A stretch of DNA of 64,000 bases from Chlorobium sp. (GTDB lineage: Bacteria > Bacteroidota > Chlorobiia > Chlorobiales > Chlorobiaceae): contig NZ_JAIOZR010000010.1 in NCBI RefSeq assembly GCF_021740465.1, forward strand, positions 1-64,000. The letters are read 5' to 3'. Position 1 is the stretch's first letter. Every line of letters begins with the position of its first letter. The notes under the pieces were generated by a model that saw only the letters and a list, made by a program, of their open reading frames with translations, was not told the origin of the DNA and ran no database searches. Both the position numbers and the translations under genes were made by a program. Positions 1 to 8,350 of this stretch are shown here, piece by piece.

Positions 1-2
1 TT

Positions 3-125
3 GAGGGAATCAATAGCCTCATCCAGGCGGCCAAAGCACGGGCACGGGGTTACCGCACTACCAAAAATCTCATCAATATGATCTACCTGATCAGCGGGAA
101 GCTTAATTTTGGCTTACCCACTTGA
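3..125 (+). mobile_element. Transposase C-terminal fragment (IS, probably ISL3 family)
   Basis: An open frame enters from the left edge and ends at a TGA at 123-125, giving the last 40 residues of a protein. The tail contains INSLIQAAKARARGYRT followed by NLINMIYLISGKLNFGLPT, the kind of C-terminus seen in ISL3-like transposases, where a G-N/Y-K/R-rich helix is followed by a short hydrophobic strand. The rest of the gene lies outside the window, so whether the element is intact cannot be judged. The terminal inverted repeat of the element was not located with confidence. It lies about 115 bases upstream of a second bchK gene. Confidence 0.6.
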
Positions 126-239
126 AATAGCGAGGAGCCGATTTTTATGCCCGGATACTTAAAGAAGGATGTGCAGGTCAGGAACTGGGTGCCCATTCTA
201 TGTTTCAATAACACTACCCGGAATTTCGTGAGAACAGTC

Positions 240-1262
240 ATGACAACAACAGCAAAGGCAATAACGGCCAAACCGGTCCGCTTTATCGGCAAAGTCAAGG
301 CCCATATCGAAATTCTCGATCCCGTCACCTGGATCAGCGTTTTCCCGTGCCTGGCAGGAGGCGCCATGGCGTCGGGAGCCATGCAGTCGAATGCACACGA
401 TTACCTGCTCCTCTTTTTGCTGTTTCTCATCTACGGGCCTCTCGGCACGGGCTTCAGCCAGTCAGTAAACGATTATTACGATCTCGAACTCGACCGGATC
501 AACGAGCCCACAAGACCGATTCCTTCAGGACGGTTGACCAAACAGGAGGCTCTCTGGAACTGGAGTATCGTTCTTGCCATCGCAGTGCTTCTCGGGTCGT
601 GGATCGGCCTGCACATCGGCGGCCAGCGAGGCTTGATCATCTCTCTATCGCTCTTCACCGGCCTGGCGCTCGGCTATATTTATTCGGCTCCCCCGCTCAA
701 GCTGAAAAAGAATATTATTCTGTCGGCACCCGCGGTCGACATCTCCTATGGAGTCATAACCTGGATCTCGGCCAACGCGTTCTTCAGCGAACTGCGTCCA
801 GAGGCGCTATGGATGGCCGGACTCAACTTCTTTATGGCCACAGCACTCATCATCATGAATGATTTCAAGTCCCAGGAAGGCGATGCGAAAGGAGGCATGA
901 AGTCACTGGCCGTGATGATCGGGCCGAAAAACACGTTCCTCGTCGCCTTCACCATCGTCGATCTGGTGTTTGCCGTATTCGCATGGCTCGCATGGAGCTG
1001 GGGTTTTCATCTGCTGATGTATTTCCTGCTGATAACGCTCGTTGTCGATATCGTCATCCAGGTGCAACTCTACCGTGACCCCCACAAAGGCCTTTCCTTC
1101 ATGCAGATCGCCGTAGACGACGGATTCGGGCACACGATCGGCAAAAGCGAAATACACGAGCACAACGCCTTCCTTCGCTTCCAGGTGGTCAACAACATCC
1201 TGTTCCTCGTCAACCAGTTTATCGCCGCCGGCCTGATCGGCATGAAATACATGTCGGCATAG
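240..1262 (+). CDS. bchK: Bacteriochlorophyll c synthase paralogue (BchK-like), copy 2
   Basis: This is a 340-residue membrane prenyltransferase of the UbiA/chlorophyll synthase family, which esterifies a (bacterio)chlorophyllide with an isoprenoid alcohol diphosphate. The first Asp-rich motif is visible as NDYYDLELDRINEPTRPIP and the second as NDFKSQEGD, with about eight hydrophobic segments between and around them. It aligns along its length with the copy at 10871-11872, with roughly two thirds of positions identical by eye and many shared blocks such as HIEILDPVTWISVFPCLAGG. I place the start at 240 because similarity begins soon after it; an upstream ATG at 147 would add 31 unrelated residues. 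It differs from the other copy at SAPAVDISYG (GFSYS there). It stands apart from other pigment genes, next to an IS remnant, which suggests duplication or transfer. A role with another tail alcohol or macrocycle is inference. Confidence 0.85.
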   Translation: MTTTAKAITAKPVRFIGKVKAHIEILDPVTWISVFPCLAGGAMASGAMQSNAHDYLLLFLLFLIYGPLGTGFSQSVNDYYDLELDRINEPTRPIPSGRLTKQEALWNWSIVLAIAVLLGSWIGLHIGGQRGLIISLSLFTGLALGYIYSAPPLKLKKNIILSAPAVDISYGVITWISANAFFSELRPEALWMAGLNFFMATALIIMNDFKSQEGDAKGGMKSLAVMIGPKNTFLVAFTIVDLVFAVFAWLAWSWGFHLLMYFLLITLVVDIVIQVQLYRDPHKGLSFMQIAVDDGFGHTIGKSEIHEHNAFLRFQVVNNILFLVNQFIAAGLIGMKYMSA

Positions 1263-1283
1263 GGCTTATACATCCAATAGCCC

Positions 1284-1316
1284 CCCCCACGTCAAACCAT
1301 GGCACCTTCGTGAGGG
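1284..1316 (+). terminator. Weak hairpin after bchK copy 2
   Basis: CCCCCCACG at the left pairs with CGTGAGGGGG at the right, leaving one bulged A and a 17-base loop. No T run follows, so this may be a weak terminator or a 3' stabilising hairpin rather than a classical terminator. Confidence 0.35.
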
Positions 1317-1421
1317 GGCCTGCGGATTCCGGGTATCCTGAATTGGAGCTCCGGTTTCCTGTTACAGATTTTTATAAAAAAATCGTAGATTTTTCTTACA
1401 AAATCTTACTAATATCAAAAC

Positions 1422-1455
1422 CTTTCCATGAAAAGCATTCTGTTTTCACGGAAAG
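1422..1455. promoter_or_regulatory. 13-base inverted repeat upstream of histidine kinase
   Basis: CTTTCCATGAAAA and TTTTCACGGAAAG form inverted arms with one mismatch around an 8-base spacer. It lies 66 bases before the kinase start in an AT-rich intergenic region. It could be an operator, possibly autoregulatory for the downstream response regulator, or an RNA hairpin in the leader. No T run follows, so a terminator is unlikely. Confidence 0.45.
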
Positions 1456-1520
1456 GCATCAGGAGCGGCTGTAACGACTCCGGCTGCATCCTGAACTGAA
1501 AACAATAGTAATCCAGGGCA

Positions 1521-4500
1521 ATGCACAAGAAAAACATTCCATCCGGCAACAACGAAACCGAGATCGGTGCATTGCTGGAATCCCTTCCCGATGCTTTTTT
1601 CATCATTGATGCGGAAGGAATGATACTCCACGCAAACACCCTGTTTGCAGCTCAATTCGACAGAAGTCCGCAAGAGTGCATCGGCGAAAACATCTCCGAC
1701 CTGCTCTCTGATGTGGTCTCTTTTCCGGAACTTGCGACTCATTTCATGCAAAAGGCAACCGAGGTTTTTCATACCGGAGAACGTCTGACGTTTGAAGATG
1801 AGAGGAACTCTTTCAGAGTGGCAATCAATCCCTTCAGGTCAAAAGAAAAAACCGTCACGAAATTACTGATCAGTCTCGAAAATATTTCCAGGCAAAAACA
1901 GGTTGAAGAGGAGCTGGAAAAAGAACGTGCACTGAAAACCGCCCTGCTTGAAGCCATGCCGGGCTGCGCCATCATTCTGAACGCCGATGGAAAGCTGATG
2001 GTGTGGAACCAGTACGCCCACGACATCATCTTCGGCAAAACCGACGACATCACACAGAGCGTCGATCCGATAGAGACCATATGCGCCGATCAGATTTTTC
2101 CGGTTAAAAAGAAGTTTCTGAACATTCTGCACTCCGGCGCCGAGGACAGCAGCGAAGTGAAAATATGCCCACCGGGAAGCCCTGGCCCATTATGGCTGGC
2201 TACCAGAGGAAGAAGGGTCATCATTGATGGCGAACCCTGTGTCGTTGCTGTCGGCGTTGATATCAGCAGGCAAAAACAGCTTGAAGAGGATCTTGTCGAG
2301 AGCAAGATGCGCTTCAACTATGCCCTTGATGCCGCGCACTCGGGAATCTGGGAATGGGACATCGAAACAGACCGCCTGAGCTGGTCGGAACAGGTATGGG
2401 GATTGTACGGTTTGCAGGTGGACAGTGTGCCGTTGAACCATCAGCTCTGTGTCGATACCATCCATCCCGAAGACCGGGAGATGGCGGCATGGATCATAAA
2501 GGAGGCAGTGAAAAACCAGAACCCGGCGTCCGTCGAATACCGGGTCCGCCACACCGACGGATCCATCCACTGGCTTACATCACGCAGCATGCCCCTGCAC
2601 AGCGAAGAAGGCAAGCTGATCCGCTATATCGGCACCATCATCGACATAACGGAGCGCAAGCAGATAGAGCTCGAACTCCTTGAAAGCAAGAGCCGGCTCA
2701 ACCAGGCACTCGAAGCCGCCCGCGCCGGCGTCTGGGAATGGGATCTGCAAACCAACGAGAATATATGGTCCGACGAAATCTGGGCGCTCTATGGACTGCA
2801 AAAAAACGAAGGCAAGCCATCCTTCCAGCTCTGGGCGAACACCATCCATCCCGAAGATCGGGAGATGGCCACCAACAGCGTAACCGAGGCCGCCGAGCAC
2901 TGCAACGAAATCAATATCCAGTATCGGGTCACGCACTCCGACGGCGCCACACACTGGTTGATGTCGCGCGGCAAACCGGGATGTGACGTGAACGGCAAGA
3001 TCATCCGTTACCTCGGGATGGCTATCGATATTACCGAAAGCAAACAGATTGAAATGGCGCTCAGTCAGAGCAAGACACGTCTCAATCAGGCTCTGGAAGC
3101 CACGAACGCAGGTATCTGGGAATGGAATGTCAAGTCCGATCAGGTCTCCTGGTCGGACCGGGTCTGGCTGCTGTACGGGATGGAGCAGGACAGCATGAAG
3201 TCTTCGCACAAGCTCTGTGAAACCAACGTACATCCTGAAGACCGGGATGTAACGTTCCAGACTGTCATGCATGCAGCACTCAATGAAACGGAAATCAATG
3301 TTGAATACAGGGTGAGCCATAAAGATGGCTCTACGCACTGGCTCATGTGCCGGGGTATGCCACTGCGTGAGAAGGACGAAGAGGTATCCTGCTATATCGG
3401 CACCGTGATCGATATTACGGAACGAAAAAATACGGACCTCGCCCTTACCGAAAGTGAATCGAAATTCCGGAGCATTTTCGACCATGCACCTGTAGCCATA
3501 GGAATCTGGGACCTTCAGGATGGCCGTTTGGTCAACGTCAATGTTGCCTGGCTGCAGCTTTTCGGGTTCACGCGCCAGGATGCCATTGAACATCCTGTCA
3601 CCGACCACTCCCTGTATGTGGATCTGGATGAGTGGAAACAGATCGTCACGGTACTCAAAAACCATGGCCGGCTTTTCAACCGGCCCGTGCAACTGCGGAA
3701 AAAAAACGGAGAACAGCTCAACGTCCTTTATTCAGCGGAATTCATCAATCTGAAGGACCGTTCGATCCTGCTCGTCATGATGACGGATGTCACCCTGCAG
3801 GAGCTTCAGCAGCAAAGTATCAACCAGCTTGAAAAGGCTGTCGCCGAGCGTACCGGACAATTGCAGCTCGAAATCGAACGACTGGAACGGTTCATAAGCA
3901 TGGTATCTCACGAATACCGCACACCACTGGCAATTATACGGGGAAATCTCGACCTCATCGAGGTGAAGAACCAGAGCGGCAACCGGCTGATCAAAACGGA
4001 AATCAACAAGATACACCGCGCCATCGACCGCCTTGTCGAGGTCATGGAGGTTTCCATGCGTGAGAGTCGCATGATCGAAACCCGGGGAACACTGGAAACA
4101 AACCATATCGCGATCGCCCCGCTCATCTACTCGCAGATAGCATCGTTCAAGAACATGTGGCCGGATTTGGACATCCGTTTCTCCGAACGCCTTGATGACT
4201 GCAAGGTATTCGGTGAACCATCGCAGCTCAAGCTGGCTATATACAACCTTGTCGATAATGCCCGGAAATATTCTGCCCCGGACACTCCCATCGCGGTGAA
4301 TTGCCATAAAGAGTCTGACGAGGTAATCATCACTATACGCAATCGGGGAACATCGATTTCCAGGGAGGAATGCGAAACCCTTTTCAACAAGTACCAGCGC
4401 GGCAGAAACTCCATGAACACCAGTGGAGCCGGCCTCGGATTGTGGCTTGTGAAAAAAATTATCGAACAACATAACGGAAACGTGACGCTCAGAGGATTCC

Positions 4501-4613
4501 CCTCGGGTGTCGAGGCAACCGTGCGACTGCCTGTCGCCGATGATGCCGACAGGAACATGCTCGACAGCAACGAGCAGGAAACTATTGACCAGCCTCTCGA
4601 CATCACCGGGTAA
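1521..4613 (+). CDS. Multi-PAS sensor histidine kinase
   Basis: This is a 1030-residue sensor kinase without obvious membrane segments, so probably cytoplasmic. Two N-terminal PAS domains lie at about residues 15-120 and 135-255. Three PAS_3/PAC units then start near residues 263, 392 and 519, each opening with a phrase like R-L-N-x-A-L-E-A-A-x-A-G-x-W-E-W and containing HPEDRE or HPEDRD and IGTxIDITER. A sixth PAS begins near 648 and a short coiled coil follows. The HisKA box has its phospho-acceptor in SHEYRTPL (His about 797), the N box is NLVDNARKYS (Asn about 909) and the G2 box is GAGLGLWLV near 970. The three middle PAS units have a regular period of about 128 residues, so they look like tandem duplications. 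The adjacent response regulator is the likely partner. The ligand is unknown; redox, light or small-molecule sensing are all possible. Confidence 0.92.
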   Translation: MHKKNIPSGNNETEIGALLESLPDAFFIIDAEGMILHANTLFAAQFDRSPQECIGENISDLLSDVVSFPELATHFMQKATEVFHTGERLTFEDERNSFRVAINPFRSKEKTVTKLLISLENISRQKQVEEELEKERALKTALLEAMPGCAIILNADGKLMVWNQYAHDIIFGKTDDITQSVDPIETICADQIFPVKKKFLNILHSGAEDSSEVKICPPGSPGPLWLATRGRRVIIDGEPCVVAVGVDISRQKQLEEDLVESKMRFNYALDAAHSGIWEWDIETDRLSWSEQVWGLYGLQVDSVPLNHQLCVDTIHPEDREMAAWIIKEAVKNQNPASVEYRVRHTDGSIHWLTSRSMPLHSEEGKLIRYIGTIIDITERKQIELELLESKSRLNQALEAARAGVWEWDLQTNENIWSDEIWALYGLQKNEGKPSFQLWANTIHPEDREMATNSVTEAAEHCNEINIQYRVTHSDGATHWLMSRGKPGCDVNGKIIRYLGMAIDITESKQIEMALSQSKTRLNQALEATNAGIWEWNVKSDQVSWSDRVWLLYGMEQDSMKSSHKLCETNVHPEDRDVTFQTVMHAALNETEINVEYRVSHKDGSTHWLMCRGMPLREKDEEVSCYIGTVIDITERKNTDLALTESESKFRSIFDHAPVAIGIWDLQDGRLVNVNVAWLQLFGFTRQDAIEHPVTDHSLYVDLDEWKQIVTVLKNHGRLFNRPVQLRKKNGEQLNVLYSAEFINLKDRSILLVMMTDVTLQELQQQSINQLEKAVAERTGQLQLEIERLERFISMVSHEYRTPLAIIRGNLDLIEVKNQSGNRLIKTEINKIHRAIDRLVEVMEVSMRESRMIETRGTLETNHIAIAPLIYSQIASFKNMWPDLDIRFSERLDDCKVFGEPSQLKLAIYNLVDNARKYSAPDTPIAVNCHKESDEVIITIRNRGTSISREECETLFNKYQRGRNSMNTSGAGLGLWLVKKIIEQHNGNVTLRGFPSGVEATVRLPVADDADRNMLDSNEQETIDQPLDITG

Positions 4614-4661
4614 AACGTATATTGGAGGCAGGTTACATCCATAACAATTCATGCTGTTGCA

Positions 4662-5387
4662 ATGTCGGACAAGCAAATCATCATTGTTGAAGACGACCGG
4701 GATTTCCGTGAGAGTATTATGGAGTACCTGGTACTTGCGGGGTTTGATGTCACGGGGGCCGCTTCAGCCCTGGAATTCTATCAGAAAATCGCCCAGGATC
4801 GTTTTCTCCTGGTGATTCTCGATATAGCACTGCCCGACCAGGATGGCCTTGTGCTTGCCGAATACGTCCGCAAAAATACCGACATGCGCATTATCATGCT
4901 TACTGCGCAGTCATCCCAGAAAAGCAAGATAGTCGCTTATGAATCCGGAGCGGATCTCTACCTGACGAAACCGGTTGATTTCCCTGAATTGCTCGCTTCG
5001 ATCACCAGTATCCTGGGGCGCCTCAGCAACTCCCACTCCGGTGAGCAGCAAGAGGAAAAGACAGAATACGAATCCAACCGGGAAATAAGGCCCTGGGAGC
5101 TGTCAAGGAAGGAGTGGGCTCTCTTTACGCCGGATGGGGATAAAATAATTCTGACGGCAAAGGAATTCGATTTTGTTGAAAAGCTCTCATCCTGCCCCTT
5201 GAAGGTGGTTGATCGCGAGGAGCTTCTGAAAGCCCTCGATTACGAAAACACCGCGTCAGGCAACCGCTCACTCGATGCGCTGGTACATCGCATGCGGCGA
5301 AAAAAAGGAAACACCGAACACTACATACCCATAAAAACCTCCCATGGCTCAGGATACAGTTTTTCCGCACCGATCATCGTCAGATAG
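4662..5387 (+). CDS. OmpR/PhoB-family response regulator
   Basis: The 241-residue protein has a receiver domain (about 1-120) with the acidic pair EDD at 10-12, the phospho-acceptor Asp54 in VILDIALPDQDG, the switch Thr in MLTAQ and Lys in TKPVD. A winged-helix DNA-binding domain (about 150-240) ends with the wing SHGSGYSF. It starts 48 bases after the multi-PAS kinase, so the two are very probably cotranscribed and form one two-component system. The linker of about 30 residues is hydrophilic and acidic. Targets are unknown; the inverted repeat at 1422-1455 and the flanking bchK copy are candidates by position only. Confidence 0.92.
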   Translation: MSDKQIIIVEDDRDFRESIMEYLVLAGFDVTGAASALEFYQKIAQDRFLLVILDIALPDQDGLVLAEYVRKNTDMRIIMLTAQSSQKSKIVAYESGADLYLTKPVDFPELLASITSILGRLSNSHSGEQQEEKTEYESNREIRPWELSRKEWALFTPDGDKIILTAKEFDFVEKLSSCPLKVVDREELLKALDYENTASGNRSLDALVHRMRRKKGNTEHYIPIKTSHGSGYSFSAPIIVR

Positions 5388-5492
5388 GCCGATTATCGGG
5401 CCACCCGACAAGAACATTTTCCTGTTTATAACAAAACCCGCATGTCATGGTGAACGTGGAATGGCCGCAAAACCGTTAATCAGCAAAAACCT

Positions 5493-5933
5493 ATGAACAT
5501 CACCTCACTGATTCAGCTTGGAGCATCGGTCATCCAGGGCAACAGCGACAAGAACACGACAGGCATACCGCTCGACAAACTCACGGCTGCCCTGGGATCG
5601 CTTCTGGGAGGCAAAAGCGGAAAACCCGACTTCGGAGCCCTGCTCTCGGGCATGCAGGCAGGAGGTCTCGGGGATATCGCCTCGTCATGGCTCGCAAAAG
5701 GATCGAACAAACCGGTTTCGCCCGATGCGGTCGGAGGTATTGTGGGGCAGGACAAACTCAAGGAGTTCGCCGCACAACTCGGTCTGTCGGAAGAGAGTGC
5801 CAAAGGTGCGATAGCCGACGCGCTGCCCGAAATGGTCGACAAGGCCAGCCCCGAAGGGTCGCTGCTCGATGACCTTGCAGACAATCTCGGAGGAGTGAAA
5901 GGATTGGGCGACATGATCGGAAAGTTCCTCTGA
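5493..5933 (+). CDS. YidB-like (DUF937) protein
   Basis: A 146-residue Gly/Ala/Leu-rich soluble protein resembling the DUF937/YidB family. Family features seen are GGLGDIASSWLAKGSN, followed by a P-D-A...G motif, then LGLSEESAKGAIADALPEMVDKASPEG. Members occur widely in bacteria without an assigned function. It has the same direction as the two-component genes upstream, but a gap of 105 bases and its broad phylogenetic spread do not tie it to them. No signal peptide or membrane helix is seen. Confidence 0.7.
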   Translation: MNITSLIQLGASVIQGNSDKNTTGIPLDKLTAALGSLLGGKSGKPDFGALLSGMQAGGLGDIASSWLAKGSNKPVSPDAVGGIVGQDKLKEFAAQLGLSEESAKGAIADALPEMVDKASPEGSLLDDLADNLGGVKGLGDMIGKFL

Positions 5934-5971
5934 AAAGGACATCCGGGCAACGGAATAAACACAGGAAGCTG

Positions 5972-6001
5972 AAAAAAAATGCCGGAGGGCATCTCCGGCA
6001 T
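5972..6001 (-). terminator. Rho-independent terminator of the WD40 gene
   Basis: On the minus strand ATGCCGGAG, a 5-base loop and CTCCGGCAT form a perfect 9-base stem followed by a run of T. It sits just past the stop of the WD40 gene and between two convergent genes. Confidence 0.88.
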
Positions 6002-6032
6002 CATGAATGGGCTGGAACAGTGAGCCGGAGCT

Positions 6033-6983
6033 TTATTTGATGCCCCAGAGCTTGATCTTGAAGTCGTCGCTGCCGCTGGCGATAACTCTGCCGTCGGGTG
6101 AGATATCGACCGACTGCACCTCGTGGGTGTGACCCCTGTAAGTGTGCAGCAGTGCGCCGCTTTTTACGTCCCACAGCCTGACCGACTCGTCGTTGGCAGC
6201 GCTGGCTACCGCCGATCCATCGGGATTGAAGCAGACGCTGCGGACACCGTCTTCGTGGCCGACGAGCACCTTGAGAGTTTGGCCCGTGGCCGCATCGAGA
6301 ATCTTCACCTTCGCGTCGCGTCCGCAGAAGGCAATACGAGTGTCGTCAGGGCTGAAGACGACGGCGTGCGAAAGAGTATCGCCGGTCTGGTAGTTGGCGA
6401 CGTTTTTTCCGGACTCGACATCCCAGATTTTAATGACCGGCTCTTCACCACAGCTTGCGATCCTTTTGCCGTCATGGCTCCATGCGAGGCATTCTATATA
6501 TGATTTATGTCCGAGAAGCTGCCCGGTTTCCTTTCCGGTTTCCACATCCCAGAGGCGGATGGTTGTATCTCTTGAACAGCTTGCAAGCACCCTGCTGTCG
6601 GGGCTGAAAGCGACCATGCGCACGGCCGTGTCGTGCCCTTTGCATACATGAACACAGTTTCCGCTCTCGGGGTCCCATAATCTGACGGTGCTGTCGGTGC
6701 TTCCGCTGGCCAGCCGTCTGCCATCACGGCTGTAATCGACACACTCCACCCATGTTTCGTGACCTTTCATGGTATGCAGCGGCCTCCCGCTCGCCACGTC
6801 CCAGAGCATGACCAGTTCATCGAAGCCGCCGCTGACCAGCCGCTTGCCGTCGGCGCTGAATTTGACTCCGAGCACCCTGTCCTGGTGGCCTTCCATGGTC
6901 TTGATGAGATTGACATCCTCCTGCACTTTCGGAAGTTTCAGCTCAACCTCTTTTTTACCGAATACTTTTGATAAGAACCCCAT
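6033..6983 (-). CDS. Seven-bladed WD40 repeat protein
   Basis: The 316-residue protein is almost entirely WD40 repeats. After a basic and acidic N-terminal segment of about 28 residues, seven blades can be counted, each with a GH near its start and a W-D or variant near its end: LWDVASG, LWDPESG, LWDVETG, IWDVESG, ILDAATG, LWDVKSG and a closing LWGIK. Blade five is the most diverged, with QTGD in place of the GH and LD in place of WD. Seven blades make one closed propeller, so this should be a single-domain scaffold for protein contacts. No enzyme domain is fused to it. It is a monocistronic unit with its own terminator. Partners cannot be inferred. Confidence 0.88.
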   Translation of the reverse strand: MGFLSKVFGKKEVELKLPKVQEDVNLIKTMEGHQDRVLGVKFSADGKRLVSGGFDELVMLWDVASGRPLHTMKGHETWVECVDYSRDGRRLASGSTDSTVRLWDPESGNCVHVCKGHDTAVRMVAFSPDSRVLASCSRDTTIRLWDVETGKETGQLLGHKSYIECLAWSHDGKRIASCGEEPVIKIWDVESGKNVANYQTGDTLSHAVVFSPDDTRIAFCGRDAKVKILDAATGQTLKVLVGHEDGVRSVCFNPDGSAVASAANDESVRLWDVKSGALLHTYRGHTHEVQSVDISPDGRVIASGSDDFKIKLWGIK

Positions 6984-7110
6984 GATTGTTAAATCCTGTT
7001 TGAAATATGAGATGCGTATAGTAGTTCAATTTAAGAAAAAATTATAACCTTCCCCGAAGATCGGGCAAAGGGAGAAAAAAGACTCGCAAGATCCGAGCCA
7101 GCTACCTGCA

Positions 7111-7197
7111 CACCACCCACCACCCACCGCCCACGGCTCACTGCTCACTGCTCACTGCTCACTGCTCACTGCTCACTGCTCACTGCTCACTGCTCAC
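7111..7197. repeat. G-rich tract plus CTCACTG heptamer array
   Basis: From 7137 to 7197 there are eight exact head-to-tail copies of CTCACTG and a partial ninth. On the minus strand they read CAGTGAG. Immediately to the left (7111-7135) the minus strand is G-rich, with GGGCGGTGGGTGGTGGGTGG, which could fold as a quadruplex built on GG tracts. The array overlaps the 3' end of cruC, so the last four residues of that protein (SSEQ) and its stop are written by the repeat. Confidence 0.9.
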
Positions 7198-8340
7198 AAA
7201 TTTATAATACCTCCCCTTCCATTGCGCTCCTTTTCCGAACCGGGTGATCGCAAAGGAGTTCAATGCGATGGCGACCAGAACCAGCTGGGAGAGCGCATGC
7301 AGAAACGCAAAGCCCGCCGGCTGGCGGAACCTCACGGCGATGAGCACCCTGCAGAGCATAGCCAGCGCAATCTGCAGAAGAGGCAGGAGAAAACGGGCGG
7401 GGCCGAAGTCGCCCTCGAGCAGCGCCGCCGAAAGGAAGCCGTAAGGGAGCACGTGAAAAACCAGAGTCAGAACGACGAGGCCGAACAGCAGCGTGGAACG
7501 GTAGCCGAGTCCGGCAAAAAGGTTTTTCGAAAAACCCCGGATGATTTCACCTTGCGAGCGGTACATCCTGCAGCCCAGAGCATCGACGCCGTTGAAAACG
7601 GCGACCCGGCCTCCGGCTTTTTTCACCGCCCTGCAGAGCCAGACGTCCTCTACGATAGCCGTTTTCACTGCCCGGTGCCCTCCGATGCTCAGGTAGGTCT
7701 CACGCCGGAAAAGCATGAACTGGCCTATGGCCGAACAGAAGACGCTATTTGGCGATGTCCGAACGAAACGGAGAGGCAGATAGCACATGAGAATGAAGTA
7801 GACCAGCGGAATTACCAGTTTTTCGAGAAACCCGACCATCTCCTGATACGGGGTGAGGGTGAGCATGCCGGCTCCAGAGGCATGCAGGGCGGCAACCGAG
7901 CGGCTGAGCGATCCCGGTTTGTGCCGGGTATCGGCATCGGTGAAAAGCAGAAGCTCGCCGCCGCCGAAATCGCCGAGCTGGCGGCAGGCCCACGCCTTGC
8001 CGTGCCATCCTTCGGGAAGCGGTTCGCCCTCTATAATGCGGAGCCGCGCATCTGAAGAGGCCTCAAGACGCCGGAGAATCTCCAGCGTCCGGTCTTCGGA
8101 ACCGTCGTCGAGCACAACCACTTCATAGCGGGGATAGTCCTGGGCAAGCAGCGACAGCACACAGGCCTCGATCGAGTGCTCCTCGTTTCTTGCCGGAACC
8201 AGAACGGAAACAAAAGGCCGCTCTCCGGAATCGGGCGGGCATTCAGGCAGGTTCTGTAGTTCGATGAGGTTGAAAAGCAGAATACCGGCAAAAACCAGCA
8301 GCGACAGGAGTATGATGACCTGATAGGTGAGAAGCAGCAT
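7180..8340 (-). CDS. cruC: Chlorobactene glucosyltransferase CruC
   Basis: This is a GT2-family membrane glycosyltransferase. An N-terminal membrane segment is followed by a GT-A domain with VSVLVPARNEE, a DDGSEDRT nucleotide-sugar site, DADTRHKPG as the metal-binding DxD and EDVWLCRAV as the acceptor-side acidic motif, then three or four C-terminal membrane helices. The length (386 residues), family and position near bchK agree with CruC, the enzyme that adds glucose to 1'-hydroxychlorobactene in chlorosomes. An in-frame ATG at 8373 would lie inside the hisG terminator, so I chose the ATG at 8340, which opens with MLLLTYQVIILLSLLVF. The C-terminus runs into a heptamer repeat array. The exact carotenoid substrate depends on the strain. 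Confidence 0.82.
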   Translation of the reverse strand: MLLLTYQVIILLSLLVFAGILLFNLIELQNLPECPPDSGERPFVSVLVPARNEEHSIEACVLSLLAQDYPRYEVVVLDDGSEDRTLEILRRLEASSDARLRIIEGEPLPEGWHGKAWACRQLGDFGGGELLLFTDADTRHKPGSLSRSVAALHASGAGMLTLTPYQEMVGFLEKLVIPLVYFILMCYLPLRFVRTSPNSVFCSAIGQFMLFRRETYLSIGGHRAVKTAIVEDVWLCRAVKKAGGRVAVFNGVDALGCRMYRSQGEIIRGFSKNLFAGLGYRSTLLFGLVVLTLVFHVLPYGFLSAALLEGDFGPARFLLPLLQIALAMLCRVLIAVRFRQPAGFAFLHALSQLVLVAIALNSFAITRFGKGAQWKGRYYKFVSSEQ

Positions 8341-8350
8341 GATGGATCGT

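Noticed and set aside
7137-7197. CRISPR array
   Set aside because: The repeat unit is only seven bases without spacers, so it is a simple tandem repeat. No other spaced repeats or cas genes were seen in the window.
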